Positions 1 through 19,133 of a stretch of DNA of 27,468 nucleotides are shown piece by piece. Source of the DNA: Chrysomallon squamiferum (Eukaryota > Mollusca > Gastropoda > Neomphalida > Peltospiridae); the NCBI GenBank assembly GCA_012295275.1, contig CM022670.1:1925867-1953334 (forward strand). Direction: 5' to 3'. The position numbers were made by a program, and so were the translations under genes. The notes beneath the pieces are model-generated. The model searched no databases and had not been told where the DNA came from. It saw nothing but the letters and a program-made list of their open reading frames with translations. The stretch's first letter is position 1, and every line of letters begins with the position of its first letter.

Positions 1-1021
1 ATCATCATCATCATCATCTCTATTATCATTAATATTTCTTTACTACCACTGCTACTATTACTGTTACTGCTACAACTACTATAATTATTATCTGTATTAT
101 TATTTGTTAATTTCCGTTCCAGCCAGTACTCCACAGTTGGTTTATCAAAGGCTGTGTATGTGATTTTTTGTTTTCTTTGGGAAGGTGTATTTAGAGTAAC
201 CCTTGTTGCTAATAAACAACACAGACTGAGTGATGACACTGGTATTCCTCCTTTCCACTTATGTATTAATGTACATACATAAACATATAAACATATAGAT
301 ATATATGTATATATATACATATAAATATATATATATATGCATATGTATACATGTGAATATGTATTTATATGTGTGTATTGGTGTGACCTTGATATCCATT
401 AATATTACAAGAAATAATCCTTCATTCCTCCATACTTCCTTCTTCTATCCTTCCATCCTTCCTTTATCCATTTAACTATATATGACATGCTAATTTTTTT
501 AATTTTTTTTTGTTTATGATATTCTATTTAAAAAGGAATATATTGTACATAATAATTTAAAATCCAGCAAAAGGTATTAAAATGTTTCATAAAAAGTAAG
601 AAAGTTAGAGAGACAGAGACAAGCAGGTAGGTAGATGGACAGGTAAGAAAGTCAATAGGCAAACAGACAGACACACAGACAGTAAGAGAGACAGATGGAG
701 ACAGAATGATGAAAAGAAATATAATTCTTTTCACATATGATGATGATAAGAACAAAATGCTTCTGCTATTATTATTACTACCGCTCTTGTGATTATCACT
801 ACTACAGCTACTACAGCTACTACAGCTACTACAACTACAATGGATGCTACTACTACTGTTAATTAAAGTGTTAATTTAGTATAACTTCAACAACATCAAC
901 AACAACTATAACCATTACTACTATTATTACAATAATTATTTTATTACTACTACTACTACTACTACTACTACTATTACTACTACTATTACTACTATTACTA
1001 CTATTGCCATTACTATTTCAG
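1..1021. repeat. Triplet-repeat-rich flank upstream of gene X exons
   Basis: ATC/CTA-type triplets occur at 1-110. AT-rich TATA-like repeats occur at 295-375, purine-rich GACA/GATA-like sequence at 595-710, and CTA-type triplets at about 795-850 and 940-1015. The last tract runs up to the acceptor of the gene X exon at 1022. Apart from a doubtful 48-bp exon candidate at 137-184, no gene is seen. Confidence 0.6.
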
Positions 1022-1086
1022 CTACTGAAGAGTATGAACTGCAACAAAATGGAAATGTTCAAGCTTCACAACGAACAGTTCCACAG
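1022..1086 (+). CDS. Gene X, penultimate coding exon (left copy)
   Basis: The acceptor is TTTCAG and the donor CAG|GTATTC. The 65-bp exon opens with the last two bases of a split codon, followed by 21 codons starting TEEYELQQNGNV and ending RTVPQ. It is polar, with no membrane segment. The copy in the right arm (26771-26835) is identical in all 65 bases and has the same splice sites, although the flanking introns differ greatly in repeat content. That is the best evidence that this is a real exon. Upstream exons were not found with confidence. I do not recognise the protein. Confidence 0.6.
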
Positions 1087-1132
1087 GTATTCATTACTTT
1101 CAAATTTCCACACACAAAAAAAAAAAAACACA

Positions 1133-1283
<151 letters not shown>

Positions 1284-1561
1284 ATAGTTTAGTTGCTGGA
1301 ATATCAATGGGTTTAAATACTGGTGACATTTTGTGAAAATAGTTTAATTTTAAACAGTTCATTTCCAAAAGTACTGATTCAATAAAGGTAAAATTTGAGA
1401 CCAAAATAAACATGTATATCAACTTTATATATATATAAAAAAAAAAAAAAAAAAGTAAAAGAAAATCAGAATCATTCTAGTTACAACTAGTGTGTGAACT
1501 GACTTGCTCTCAAAGAGTACATCATTGTAACAGACTGATGTTTTTGGTTTGTGTTTTGCAG

Positions 1562-1654
1562 GGTGAAGGTTTGAAGATGTTTCTACTTGGTGCTCATGTT
1601 TTCATTGTGCTGTGTTTCTGTCTGGCTGTGGTTGTTGTCATAGCGATATCATAA
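1562..1654 (+). CDS. Gene X, terminal exon with C-terminal membrane segment (left copy)
   Basis: After a TTTTGCAG acceptor the exon continues in phase 0 from the exon at 1022-1086 and encodes 30 residues and a TAA. It starts GEGLKMFLLGAH, and about 22 strongly hydrophobic residues follow almost to the end (final residues VVIAIS). This predicts a tail-anchored or single-pass membrane protein with virtually no residues after the membrane. The right-arm copy has the same length and stop but three conservative amino-acid changes. A possible poly(A) signal AATAAA lies at 2040-2045. Family unknown. Confidence 0.65.
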   Translation, partial: GEGLKMFLLGAHVFIVLCFCLAVVVVIAIS

Positions 1655-4600
1655 CATGTACCTCTGTTACCTTGGTCAGAAAACACCTATACAACTGTGT
1701 CTTATTGATAATGTTTTAAAAAACCTGACAACCACTACCGTTGTAATTTCCAATCTTAGGTACAGGTTTTGTGCTTGCACATATATAAATATATATATAT
1801 ATTTAATTATATGCACATGTACGATGTCGTATACAATATCTATTTTTTTTTTTTTAGAGTTGTGTATTGTTTTGTATCATGTAGCCTATAATGTATTTAC
1901 ACATCTCTCCCTTTATATTACCCAAATACATAATGTGTACATTTTATATTTTTTTTTAAGTTTATACTTTTCCTGGTTTCACTGCATTTACCAACATGAA
2001 TCTCAAAACACTGTTTCAGTGAAGTTACAAACAAGATAAAATAAATTTATTTTTAAAATTTTTTTAGTAATGGTATTCTGATTCAGTTTACTAAATATTT
2101 AATAACTACTATTATATGGAGCGTTTAGTTAAAGTCTCTTGTGATTTTGATTATTATAAAATAAAGGCCTACTAGTAAGTCCATATATATATATATATAT
2201 ATATACATATATACACACAGACATGTGTGCACACATTACACCAGCTTATATATAATATTTTTATTACATGACAAATTATTCACTTTCAACAGTACAGATT
2301 TGTTATTTACATTACAAATTTCTTATTGCACATAATTCATATCATATTTTTCACTTTTTGAATTTTCTGTTATCATTCATGATGTGATTTTGCACTTGAA
2401 AACCAAGGTTAGCTAATTTTTATGTGAAGTTATAATTTTATCCAGCAACATTTTCAAAGTGAGGGCTATTTTCCTTAAACTGACAAATAACATAGATGCA
2501 TATTTTGGATCCTGTTAAATAATTTCAGTTATATTTGTATCGTAATTATTACAAACAGTCTGTCAGTTAACTATGTCTGTGATAAATTTATGAGATGAAA
2601 AGTATACTGAAATATTGTTTAACACAATATGGTATTTATATGTAATCTGTGTTGTTTCTTAGTTAAGTGAAAAAACCTGAAGGGATTATGCATATTGTAT
2701 TGTAAATAAAAAAAAAAAAAAAAAAAATAAAATAAAAAAAAGAAAGAAAGAAAGAAAGAAAAGAAAGAAAGAAAATAAAGAAACAAAATGCTTGGAATCA
2801 TGTAAAATCAAGTAATTACAAAACTGGTTAATTTTCAGATATAAACTGCAGTTTCTAATTTCTGTTTATGAAGTGATATTCACTGTTTCAGTCTCTACAT
2901 ATCTGGATTATCTGTAGGTATCCTAAAATTATACACTGGTTTCTTCAACCCAGCTGTATTTTTTGTTATGATGTTAAATTATACAAATATAAGTGAGTAT
3001 AAATTAATACACTTTAACAAAATTGTTCTGTGATCCAGTGTTTCTTTTAATGAATTACAACCACTAATGAGATTGCATACTTCTATATTAAATTATGTTT
3101 TAGAAATGACATTTTGTATAATCATGAAAATATAGAGTGTTGTTATTATTATTGTTGTTGTTGTTGTTATTATTATTATTATTATTATTATTTCGTACAT
3201 TTTTGATATTATGAATATTCTTGCTAACACCCAAAATATTGAAAACACTGATATAATTTCTTCAAACATTTTTGATCAGAAATAGCATTGTTTTTCTTTT
3301 TAATTATCAGAACGAAATTGTACGTTATGTTTTGAAATAATTATTTATGTTTCATTATTGGAGTTGTAAGTGTTTTTATTTACTTCTATCATTCTTTAAA
3401 TTAATGTTTTAGTTTGTATGTGTAATCTTGTGTATGTGAATGAAATAACACATGCAACATATTTCTGCATTTTAATCAACCATATACTTTTACGCTTTGT
3501 GTGTGTGTGTTATATGTGTATATATGTATGTATGTATGTATATGTATAATATATCTATATCTATATATCTGTATTTTTGCATGTTTTTTCTAACTTTTAT
3601 AATGCAATTTTGTTATCCATTTATATATATAACACTTCATATATATATATATAAGTTTTGTTTTTCATACTGCGTTTTTACTGTTTATTTTTCTTTAAAA
3701 TTCACGCACAATTTACAAAAGGGTCGTTCACTCTATGCAAACATATACGAAATATTTTTACAGCCAAAACAAATATTAATAATTTGTTAAAATGTGCGTG
3801 TTTTCACAGTGCGATTAAATCTATCCAGTTTGTCACATACAAACTGAATTAGCAAAGGAACAGCATTTTAATTAACGACACGCTTAATGTATTTTATTTA
3901 TCATTACACAGTGCTGGACATAATATAAATACCGTCAACTGCCGAGAGTCGAAACCCGCTCCGCACTTAACTAGCTACTCTTTTCCGATTAGCAGAGAGG
4001 AATATTTTGTCTGAATCGTAGACAGTTTAGTACTTATCACAGTGTTTATTATACCAGCTGAGGAGCATTGTCTGGAACAAGAAATAGCTGAATGGTTACT
4101 ATAACAGCTTCAATATTTGAAATAGTTTAACGTTCATACACATTTATTCACAGCTCAGTTCTTTTTACTTTTTCTTTGTCGTCAAGGCGATGGCAACTAA
4201 AAGGGACGTAACTCGACATGAACTATTTTGTTAGCTCTCATTCTTCGTTGGCCAAAAAATAAATGGGAAAAATTATCGCCTGATACAGATTAGTATAATT
4301 ATTGGCTAAGATTTTAATGACTGACACGAACACAACTTGAAAATTATTATGTGACCAACTAGTGGGGCATAACCCCTATGCTGTTCTTAAAACGATTAAT
4401 TAGATTAATGAACGTATTCGAGTGTGTTACTTTATGGTCAGTAACTTTTATACAAGCCATACCACAAACTATTCTCTGCAGAATGCTATTCCTAATAATA
4501 ATAATAATTATTATTACGTTAGTTAACTTTTCCTTATGGTTTTAGCTAATTGTTATACTTTATGGCTTTGATGCAGTTTCTTTTAATTCCTTGTTACCGT

Positions 4601-4806
4601 CATGTTCTTCTTTGTTTTATTAAACGTATTTTATATGTTAAAAAATGTGTGAGCTGAAGATGTCTGTTAATAAAAATCATTATATAAAGTAATAATTTGT
4701 TTCGTGGTCTCTAAAAAAATGTTTGTTACAAATGCTATTATGGCATTTTAAAGAAAAAAAAAGAGGTCTTCAGTTTTAAGAGAATTGATATCTAGCTGTT
4801 TTTTAC

Positions 4807-4837
<31 letters not shown>

Positions 4838-4978
4838 CGTATTCCATTTGTAATGGTTATTTCAAAGTGCATTAATAGTTTGTAAACCAACCTTTAGAAA
4901 CATTCATTTTTATTAATTAAAAGACCATGTTTGTCTTCCAATCAAATGTATATATATTGTTCTTATTTTTTATTTATT

Positions 4979-5035
<57 letters not shown>

Positions 5036-5260
5036 TAATTAATTATTTAATTATTTTTTCTTTGACTTCTCAGATTTTAATTGTATTAGGAGACCAAATA
5101 TTCTTAAACATTCTTTATGTTAATTAAACATCTGAAAATATATTAAGTTTGACAACATAATTATTTTACAGATGACCGACTGATACAGCATATTTCTATC
5201 ATTAAGTTGAATTTATATGACTTCCTTAATAGCTGTAGTAGTAGTAGTAGTAGTAGTAGT

Positions 5261-5295
<35 letters not shown>

Positions 5296-5538
5296 AATAA
5301 TAATGATCATAAACTTTAACTCTTATTTATTCACTATTAAAAACATGCTGATAACGTTGTACATTGGACGTACACACGGACTGTTTGCAAAATAATAAAA
5401 ATATTTAAATGAACAGACACTTGTAAATCTCGTTGTTAGGGACCTCTAAAGGATTAACTGTATGTACATTAATATTTATGTAACAAATTTTATCGTAATT
5501 TTATTTATTTATTCATTTATTTATTCATTTATTTTTTT

Positions 5539-5577
<39 letters not shown>

Positions 5578-5650
5578 GTACTATTTTTATATTTGAAACG
5601 GATGTAAGATTTCTGAAATAATTAAAATTCTAAGAATATATTATATCGTA
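1655..5650. repeat. Gene X 3' flank within left arm: AT-rich with microsatellites
   Basis: No gene is recognised. Tracts are AT 2182-2205, A/AAAG 2707-2777, TTG/TTA 3138-3192, TA-rich 3530-3655, poly-T 4808-4837, TTTA then TTA 4972-5052, TAG then ACA then ATA 5233-5302, and TTTA/TTA 5505-5577. The block at about 3690-4450 is less repetitive and well conserved between arms, but I find no convincing open frame or promoter motif in it. Confidence 0.6.
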
Positions 5651-6676
5651 TTTTTTCTATCATTTAGAATAATCAATATCTATCTATCTATCTATTTATC
5701 TATCCATCTATCTATCTATCTATATATATATATATATAACACAATAATAATAATAAGAAGAAATATAGTAATATTAATGATGATAAATAAATAAATGTCT
5801 CTTTGCGTGTTTTAATCATCTGCACACACACACACGCACACACTCACACACACACAGACACAGACATCCACAATCACCACCCACTCGCACACAAACACAC
5901 AGAAAAACACATCCCACACACCCATAATGTTTACATGGTTCTGCATAATACATACGTATACATTTACCTACTCATTTATCTGGCTTCCAGAAAATCCAGA
6001 AAACAAGCTGTTTTGTTTTAAGTATTTTCGTGACGTACACGTCGAACGACGTCAGTACAGGTGAAGACTTTTGCATCACAAAGACGATCCTCTCACACCT
6101 GTACAGGTTTACTGAGTAACTGTTAAGTAAAATATGTATTTTAGTTTTTTTTAATATTTATTTTAATCCGGTATATTATATACATGGTACTGTAAACATT
6201 TAAGTGTATTAAGGAGTGTATTAATTTGTATCCGAATCTTTTAAATAAGATTATGTTCTTTAGTTTCTTTCGTTTTATTCGTGGGACAGATATTTTGCGA
6301 ATTTTTTAAGCGGATTAATAAACATCAAAGAAACTTTGCTTTTAGTGTGTATTAATTTGTATTTTAAATACAGTTTAACTTTAACAGTTGTTCTTTACGT
6401 TTCGTTGCTTATGTTATGTTTTAATTGTGTATTTACCCTTTTCAACAAAACCGGCAAATCCAGAAATCAGGATTACCTCCGATGTCAAGCTTGCCGAATT
6501 TTTGCCTATGATATGTGTTTAGTATATTATTTGATATTTACGGGTTTGCATATTATATAAACATTGTATGTCATCATTATCATCATCATCATTATTGTTG
6601 TTGTTGTTGCTGACGTGGTCGTCGTCATCGTTATCATCTACTACTACTATCATTATTATTATTATTATTACTATTA

Positions 6677-6720
<44 letters not shown>

Positions 6721-6731
6721 GTTATTATTAA

Positions 6732-6767
<36 letters not shown>

Positions 6768-6986
6768 CATCATCATCTTTATGCGACTTACATATTAAAT
6801 TTTGTAACATAAATCTGGTGTTGTCCTGCTAGAATGTGTGAAGTCAATTTGTTCTACGTACGTACACGACAAAGGTGATATCCACGTCAGTGCTTTGCTA
6901 TAGAAAGAGCGCAGCAGAAACCTCGTCTTCATACAAGTTTGCAGAGCGATCTAATCGGACGTGTCCAGTGAATATTTATTTACACC
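5651..6986. repeat. Intergenic spacer with microsatellites, upstream of gene Y
   Basis: It contains TATC/TA (5674-5739), CA-rich (5823-5925) and a long ATT/ATC tract (6565-6776). Between these lies ordinary AT-rich DNA. The last 150 bp before gene Y (about 6830-6986) are richer in GC and free of repeats, as expected for a 5' UTR or promoter, but I cannot point to a TATA box or a start site. Confidence 0.55.
6054..6103. other. Perfect 9-bp inverted repeat (possible hairpin)
   Basis: GTACAGGTG near 6056 and its exact complement CACCTGTAC near 6096 are separated by about 30 bp. The second arm also lies in the short palindrome ACCTGTACAGGT. No adjacent gene start uses it, so a regulatory role is only a guess. 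Confidence 0.4.
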
Positions 6987-7470
6987 ATGTCTCACCTGAA
7001 TACGTTAAAATCTAACCTGTCCCCACCAGGATATAAGGTAACGATAATTATTTGATTGTTACTATGTATAGATAGATATACAGATGAATGTGTTGTACCA
7101 AGCATGTTTCGAAATGTTTTATCTTTGTGGAGAAAATTATACGTTAATTAAATGCCCAGAGATTTGTGTGTCTGAATATATTTCTGATTAGTTATTTAAT
7201 TTACTTTTTTTGTTGTTTTATTTATTATTGGTATTGATATTATTGTAAACATAATTATTATTATTATTATTATTATTACAGAAAAGTATAAAGAAACATA
7301 TGGAAAATGATTTGGCTAAATCAGAAAGTAGACACTTTGTCATGTTTGATGATTACAACTGGGTTATCGAGGCTCACATTGGAGTCCGAGAGCCAACAGC
7401 GAGAATTCCAGTCAAAGAAACAGCAAAAACAACCCCTGTAACCGAGGCTGTTGTTAACCTCAGGATTTAA
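6987..7470 (+). CDS. Gene Y: small two-exon gene, 79-residue unrecognised protein
   Basis: Exon 1 (6987-7037) starts MSHLNTLKSNLSPPGYK, 17 codons, with donor AAG|GTAACG. Exon 2 (7282-7470) follows a TTATTACAG acceptor in phase 0 and adds 62 residues and TAA. The joined protein is 79 residues, hydrophilic and basic at the start. The middle contains VMFDDYNWVIEAHIGVREP and the C-terminus ends VVNLRI. There is no signal peptide or membrane segment. The intron is short (244 bp) and ends in an ATT repeat. AATAAA signals lie at 7577-7582 and 7581-7586, about 110 bp after the stop. Exon codon use and GC differ clearly from the flanking AT-rich repeats. I recognise no family. The gene is convergent with the SLC7 copy A, which ends at 8571. 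Confidence 0.6.
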
Positions 7471-7576
7471 TGTTCCTGGAACCCTTAAAATGTGCAGATA
7501 ATATATTTAATGATGACCCTATTGGCCTTTAACGATATCAGCTCATTTAGTTTCGCATGATGAAAGTCTTCTATTT

Positions 7577-7586
7577 AATAAATAAA
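7577..7586 (+). promoter_or_regulatory. Poly(A) signal of gene Y (two overlapping AATAAA)
   Basis: Two overlapping AATAAA hexamers lie about 110 bp after the gene Y stop codon, followed by an A-run. This suits a short 3' UTR. Confidence 0.45.
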
Positions 7587-7639
7587 AAACAAACCTAAAA
7601 TATAAATTGTAAGTAAAATTGTATATCAAATGTATTTTT

Positions 7640-8345
7640 TCGAATTTGATCCGTAAGAAGACATATGCTGATCAATTTTTGGATTCCTCAAACGTTTCTG
7701 AAAACATTGAGTCAATTCTGGTGCATCAACACGGCAAGAAAATATCAGTTTCTTCTCTACTCATTTCTCCAGCCTTGGTCTTGATGACCGTGTAGATATT
7801 AATAAGTTTATTAGAATCTTTGATTGTAAACGAATTTAAAGCTGGCATATCAACGTCTATCAGATTATGTGGCTCAGTTTGCATGATATCGTCAGGTTTG
7901 AACAGTACCGGTTGACGAAGTCAGTGATAAAAATGGCGCATTTAAGTGAAGATCAAAACGAGATCCTGCGCTGAGTTGGTTAATGACGTGTTCTAATATT
8001 TGTAGAAATAATGAAACGTCATCTACACGACATGGTGCAATGGTAAACCGATTTAATAACTGATCCTTCAAACACACAAACTCATTCACGTTTCAGTTTT
8101 TTGTTTGTTATAGTCATCATAATGCTTTATCGGGCTGGTAGTATAATCAGGTGCTTGTTCTGTTACGACTGACGCTCTTTCAGGAAAGCAGTGAGCAGTC
8201 TGTTGAATGACGGGTGCACTTCGCAGAATAAATGATGAGGTTAATAATGACCAGAGTCCAGCTCTTCAGCCACGATGTCTTTGATCTGTGATTACAAAAT
8301 CGACTTTTTCGAAGTGTTACTGAACAAGTTCAACACTGCCAAATT
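7640..8345 (-). other. Possible decayed coding relic on the minus strand
   Basis: The minus strand has a 65-codon open stretch (8089-7892) containing RVDDVSLFLQILEHVINQ. A second open stretch lies one frame over, directly downstream, and contains DVDMPALNSFTIKDSNKL. Further short open pieces lie upstream (about 8330-8160), broken by stops. The composition is protein-like and not repeat-like, unlike most other open frames in the window. I recognise no family. It could be a degraded gene, an old transposon fragment or chance. It has no splice sites that I can defend. Confidence 0.25.
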
Positions 8346-8366
8346 GAGAACCCCCACTGTCTGTAA

Positions 8367-8407
8367 TAATACTATATTATCATCATCATCTTCATCATCA
8401 TCATCAC
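8367..8407. repeat. (TCA)n microsatellite
   Basis: TCA triplets with a few interruptions lie in the spacer between the minus-strand relic and SLC7 copy A. Confidence 0.8.
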
Positions 8408-8570
8408 AATCAACATCTTTCTTCAGAGATTCAAATATTTGTATTATAATTATCATATTACTGAATAAATATGTCAGTTCATTTTTAAAAGAAAAAACTA
8501 AAATTTTAATTAATAAATCTTGATTTTAAAAATAAGTTTTATTTGGATGACTCTAAACGGCTGATGACCT

Positions 8571-14937
<6,367 letters not shown>

Positions 14938-16489
14938 TTTTTTTTAATTACTATGTCTACGTATATCTACACAGGTATCTAGATATAAACTTAATAAATC
15001 TGATCCCTCTCCATTCATCTGCTGAACTAGAACTGCATTAAAAAAAAAAGGCTTAGTGGTGTGTAGACACAAACTATTTATACTATTTGAATATTCAGTT
15101 TTGGAAATGTAATTAACCAAAGTATTGAATTCGATTGTAGTTTTACCGGTGATGATTAAACAGCACCGATACAGTCATTGCAATGGGACACATTATTCGT
15201 TACAAACAAAGCCATCTGCATTTCTGAATGTATTCTTGTATAGTGACAACAAAACTGAAACAGATGCGAACGTTATGCGTACGTGTCTTTTATCATTATT
15301 ATTATTATTATTTCGGAGTACGTTTAATAGATGCACTCACCAAATATAATGTAGAATTGATGTTATCCAGTACAATACGTGGAAACCACAAGTACTTTTA
15401 CTAATTCGTTCAGTTCAGGAAAAACACTGAATTCACATCTGTCTTATCGCAGATGATGTGTCAGTCAAAGTAAATCAATTTATAAGTTATCTTTTTCCCT
15501 TGGTAGGCTATAATGAACAATAAAAAATGTCTCCCTTTTTTTCCCCCCCGTTTCCCATATTTCTCTTTTTTATAGATTTATCGAAAACCTTGTTTTCAGA
15601 CAAAGGGTGTTTCATACATACATACACACTAAACTAAAATACTGATATACACGCGTTTTCTGCACTCTTAATATGTATGTTATCGTGTGGTTGTTTGGGT
15701 GTGTGTGTGTGCGTGCGTGCGTGTGTGTGTTCGTCTGTCTGTGTGTGTGTGTATATGTCTGTGTGTGCGTGTGTATATATATATTAATAATAGTAATTTC
15801 TTATTATTCTTTCTAGTCACAAAATATCAAGTTAAGCAGTTTCAACTGAGACTTGATGTGTTTTTCCCTCGTCTTCCCTCGCTCTCTGATAAGTAACGTT
15901 GTCGTGTTGTTGATATTTGTTTGTGTGCAGGTACCATGGTTAATAATAACAGTAACAAAATTAGTATTTCATCAGCACAACGAATATAAGCTATACATTG
16001 TATCTTAAGCAAATCAGTCTGAAAAGATGTTTATGGTGAAGGGGCAAACGGCTCAGTAATTTAGACCTGTGTTAGGTTAGGCGTCTGGCCCCAGTCTCAC
16101 AATCACACACAAATCAGATTTCTTGGCACAAGCAAGAGAAATTATTCACGTAAATCTACGACAATCAACAGCTGAAACATTCCTTTCGCAGAAAAAACTT
16201 CCATAGTTTGATTCCTTTCCTATGAAAACGATGACACTAAATAAGGAGAAATGTGAATTTTGTAAAAATCAGAAAGAAAGCAATCAAAGAGATTTAAGGA
16301 ACTATGTTTATCGGCTTCTTTTCTTGGGCTGGAAGGAAAGCTTTGAGTACCAAGTATATATTAGTCGCCGATTGGGCGAAATTGATTTATATAATTTATG
16401 TATTTGTTGTAAATTATTGTATGTATTACATTTTATTCCCAACATATAACTCGTGTGGGGATGCATTTTGAAATACAAATAGATATCAT

Positions 16490-16585
<96 letters not shown>

Positions 16586-17642
16586 AGTATAGAAATATAA
16601 TTAAAATCGCTTTTATGTAATGAATTATGAAATTATCAACTAAAAAATTATTATAATATTTATTTTATTACACTATCAAGATTCAAAAATAATAATAACA
16701 TTCTCTTTATTATAAAATATATATCAGCTGACTTATATTCATTTAAATTACCGTTATCATAAGTTCAATACAAAATTGTTCTCATAACTAAACCTAATGT
16801 GTTATCATTTATAACAAGTTCTATATAATACTGTTATTATAAGTAATATATTGTTATCGTAACATATTATACTTTTTTCATAAATACTAAATTATGCTTT
16901 TATCATATATTATATTACGAATATTTTTCAATAATATATGATATATTATACAAGTATTTTATTAAACTATTGTTCATGACGATAAACATTTTGTTTGATA
17001 AATACGAAAATAACTGTAATAAATATTTTACTCAGTATATATATATATAAAAAGTAACTGTGCATGATACAATTTTGCATACAATTACATATTTTCGAAA
17101 ATCAGAGAAAGGAAAAATAACTACATATTCATCAAAGCACTGTCTTCGATATTTTGGTCAAGGTTCACTCCTTGCACATTCATTTCATGTGCAGGGTGAA
17201 AAAATGTGTGTTTTGACTGTTTTGCTGCTACATGATATTTATACACGCTGTTTTTGAAAATGAAAAACACACAATGGTTGCTTAACCATTTGCAACTTTG
17301 AAAAGCTCGGCTGTTTAACAGAATATGTCAGGCCACGTCTTTCTTGCAAAGCCTGTTTGAACGCTAATGGCGGTCACACAACATATTCACTCTACATAGT
17401 GTCTAGCGTTAACACGTAAAGAGTTGACATTTCAGTAAATAAACATTTATAACAGACTGCCAAACATCACCAGCTCACAGTTACTTTTCCCCCATTAGTA
17501 CACACACACACACACACATACACAGACACACACACACACACACACAGACACACATACACACACACAGACACACACACACACAGACACACACACACCCACA
17601 CAGACACACAGACACACACACACACACAGACACACACACACA

Positions 17643-17679
<37 letters not shown>

Positions 17680-18052
17680 ACAGACATCCTGTGTGCAGCT
17701 AACAAAAATCAATAAATGTTGAACTTTAACAATAAATATAGTCAGCTTTATATAAAACAATCAGTAATTACTTAACTTAACATGAAAATACATTCTGTCT
17801 TATTATATATACAAAAAAAATAATAATAATTCCGCTAAATTAAAACAGCAATGAATATTTTGTAATTAGTTTGAAAGTTAAGATCAGGTTGAAAAAACAA
17901 AACAAATAAAACCATACGTAACAATTAAAAAAAAAATACAGGTCCTGAACAATTCTTAGGACTACACAAACTTGATCAGAATCAAATATTTTGACTATAC
18001 AAGGCTATAAAATATGATGTTTTAACTCAAAAACACATAAGAATAAAAATGA
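14938..18052. repeat. Intergenic region between SLC7 copies A and B
   Basis: It should hold the promoter of copy A (just above 14937) and the 3' end of copy B, but I see no firm promoter. Repeats are ATT near 15293-15312, GT/GC 15698-15783, CT 16492-16583 (about 46 units), CA/CAGA 17501-17686, and an AT-rich stretch 16600-17050 with degenerate GTTATCATAA-like motifs. The stretches 15020-15530, 15800-16490 and 17060-17460 are less repetitive, but I recognise no gene in them. Confidence 0.6.
16222..16449 (+). other. Short open frame with possible Ty3/Gypsy RT relic
   Basis: A 75-codon open frame begins MKTMTLNKEKCEFCKNQKES. The piece TLNKEKCEF resembles a conserved stretch in Ty3/Gypsy reverse transcriptases (usually followed by FLG-H). 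The downstream residues do not continue that domain in this frame. It could be a very small relic or chance similarity. Confidence 0.2.
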
Positions 18053-18123
18053 TCATTCATTGTTGATCTCGTCTGTTGAAAAATCACACAGAAGAAGTTT
18101 CTGGCACAGTGAAGTGATGAAAT
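18053..18123 (-). CDS. Copy B exon 11: C-terminal tail
   Basis: The acceptor is TCTTTTTCAG; 71 bp to TGA. It encodes FITSLCQKLLLCDFSTDEI and NNE, with the same length and phase as copy A exon 11. The conserved KLLLC core suggests this cytoplasmic tail was kept under selection in the past. Confidence 0.75.
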
Positions 18124-18423
18124 CTGAAAAAGAGAACGAAATGTTTAGTGTTTATGTTGTGTGTATTAAATATTTTTCGCTATTGTTGAGTCTCGTGTGG
18201 TCAGAATACCAGTTCGTATAACCTGTAGAGTTCTGCTCTAAATACCGTAGTAACGTGACTACGGCAGTGCACCATACCGTTGTTAACATATTCTTTTTAT
18301 ATTGAAGTACAAACTGTATTATACACAACTTAAAATGGATATAGAAACACTTGGCTTTCATGATATCAGTATTCAGTAGTAGTAAAACAAATTAATCTTT
18401 GTTTATAATTATACTGCTGTTAC

Positions 18424-18564
<141 letters not shown>

Positions 18565-18660
18565 AACAGTTATTTTTTAATACTCTTTTGAAAATAATCA
18601 TTGTGATTTCTTTTGTTATTTCTTCGAAATATTCAGTTAGCTAAAAGTGAATGTTCTTAC

Positions 18661-18838
18661 TGTTGACTGCCATAGGTTTTCCACTCTTCCAGGATTTGCT
18701 TTGAGCGAGAAAGTAAATAGGGAGTCCGATCAGAGTTATTATGACAGGAATCAACATGTCTCTTGTTTTGTAGATGAATGCTGTGCTCGAAACCACGAGG
18801 AAAAAGCCTACGTAAATAACTGGAAACGGCCACGGAGT
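18661..18838 (-). CDS. Copy B exon 10: TM11-TM12
   Basis: 178 bp, acceptor TTTTTTGCAG, donor AACA|GTAAGA. It encodes TPWPFPVIYVGFFLVVSSTA, YKTRD and LIGLPIYFLAQ. The frame also reaches a TAG 24 bp past the donor, so an unspliced form would end there. The matching exon pair in copy A favours splicing. Confidence 0.85.
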
Positions 18839-19133
18839 CTGCAAAAAACATTCATGTTATTTTTATATCAATCCGCGTCTCTACTCCATCCTTTCTCTGT
18901 AACAGTCTGTGTGTCTCTCTGTCACATGTAACACTCGTTCACAGACAGAAACATTCACAAATGCACATTCATTACACTCGTCACACTACACATAACATTA
19001 CTGCTGTTTTTAAAACAAGTTTATGCTTTCCAGCTGCAGATTACAGAAATCCTATCATTTTATCAGTCAAGAAAAGTATGTTTAATTATCATCTACACTT
19101 TGACATATTCATGACGAATAAAGATGTTGATAC

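Noticed and set aside
137-184. Possible 48-bp upstream exon of gene X (acceptor CTCCACAG, donor GAAG|GTGTAT)
   Set aside because: The phase fits the exon at 1022, but the right arm does not reach this far, so there is no second copy to test it and chance is likely.
3497-3852. Open frames shared by both inverted arms (also 24139-24473)
   Set aside because: They are AT-rich, change frame and length between arms, and have no splice or start context; they match only because the arms match.
18657-18931. Open frames overlapping copy B exon 10 in other frames and on the + strand
   Set aside because: They are shadows of the real exon, whose frame agrees with copy A and the SLC7 family.
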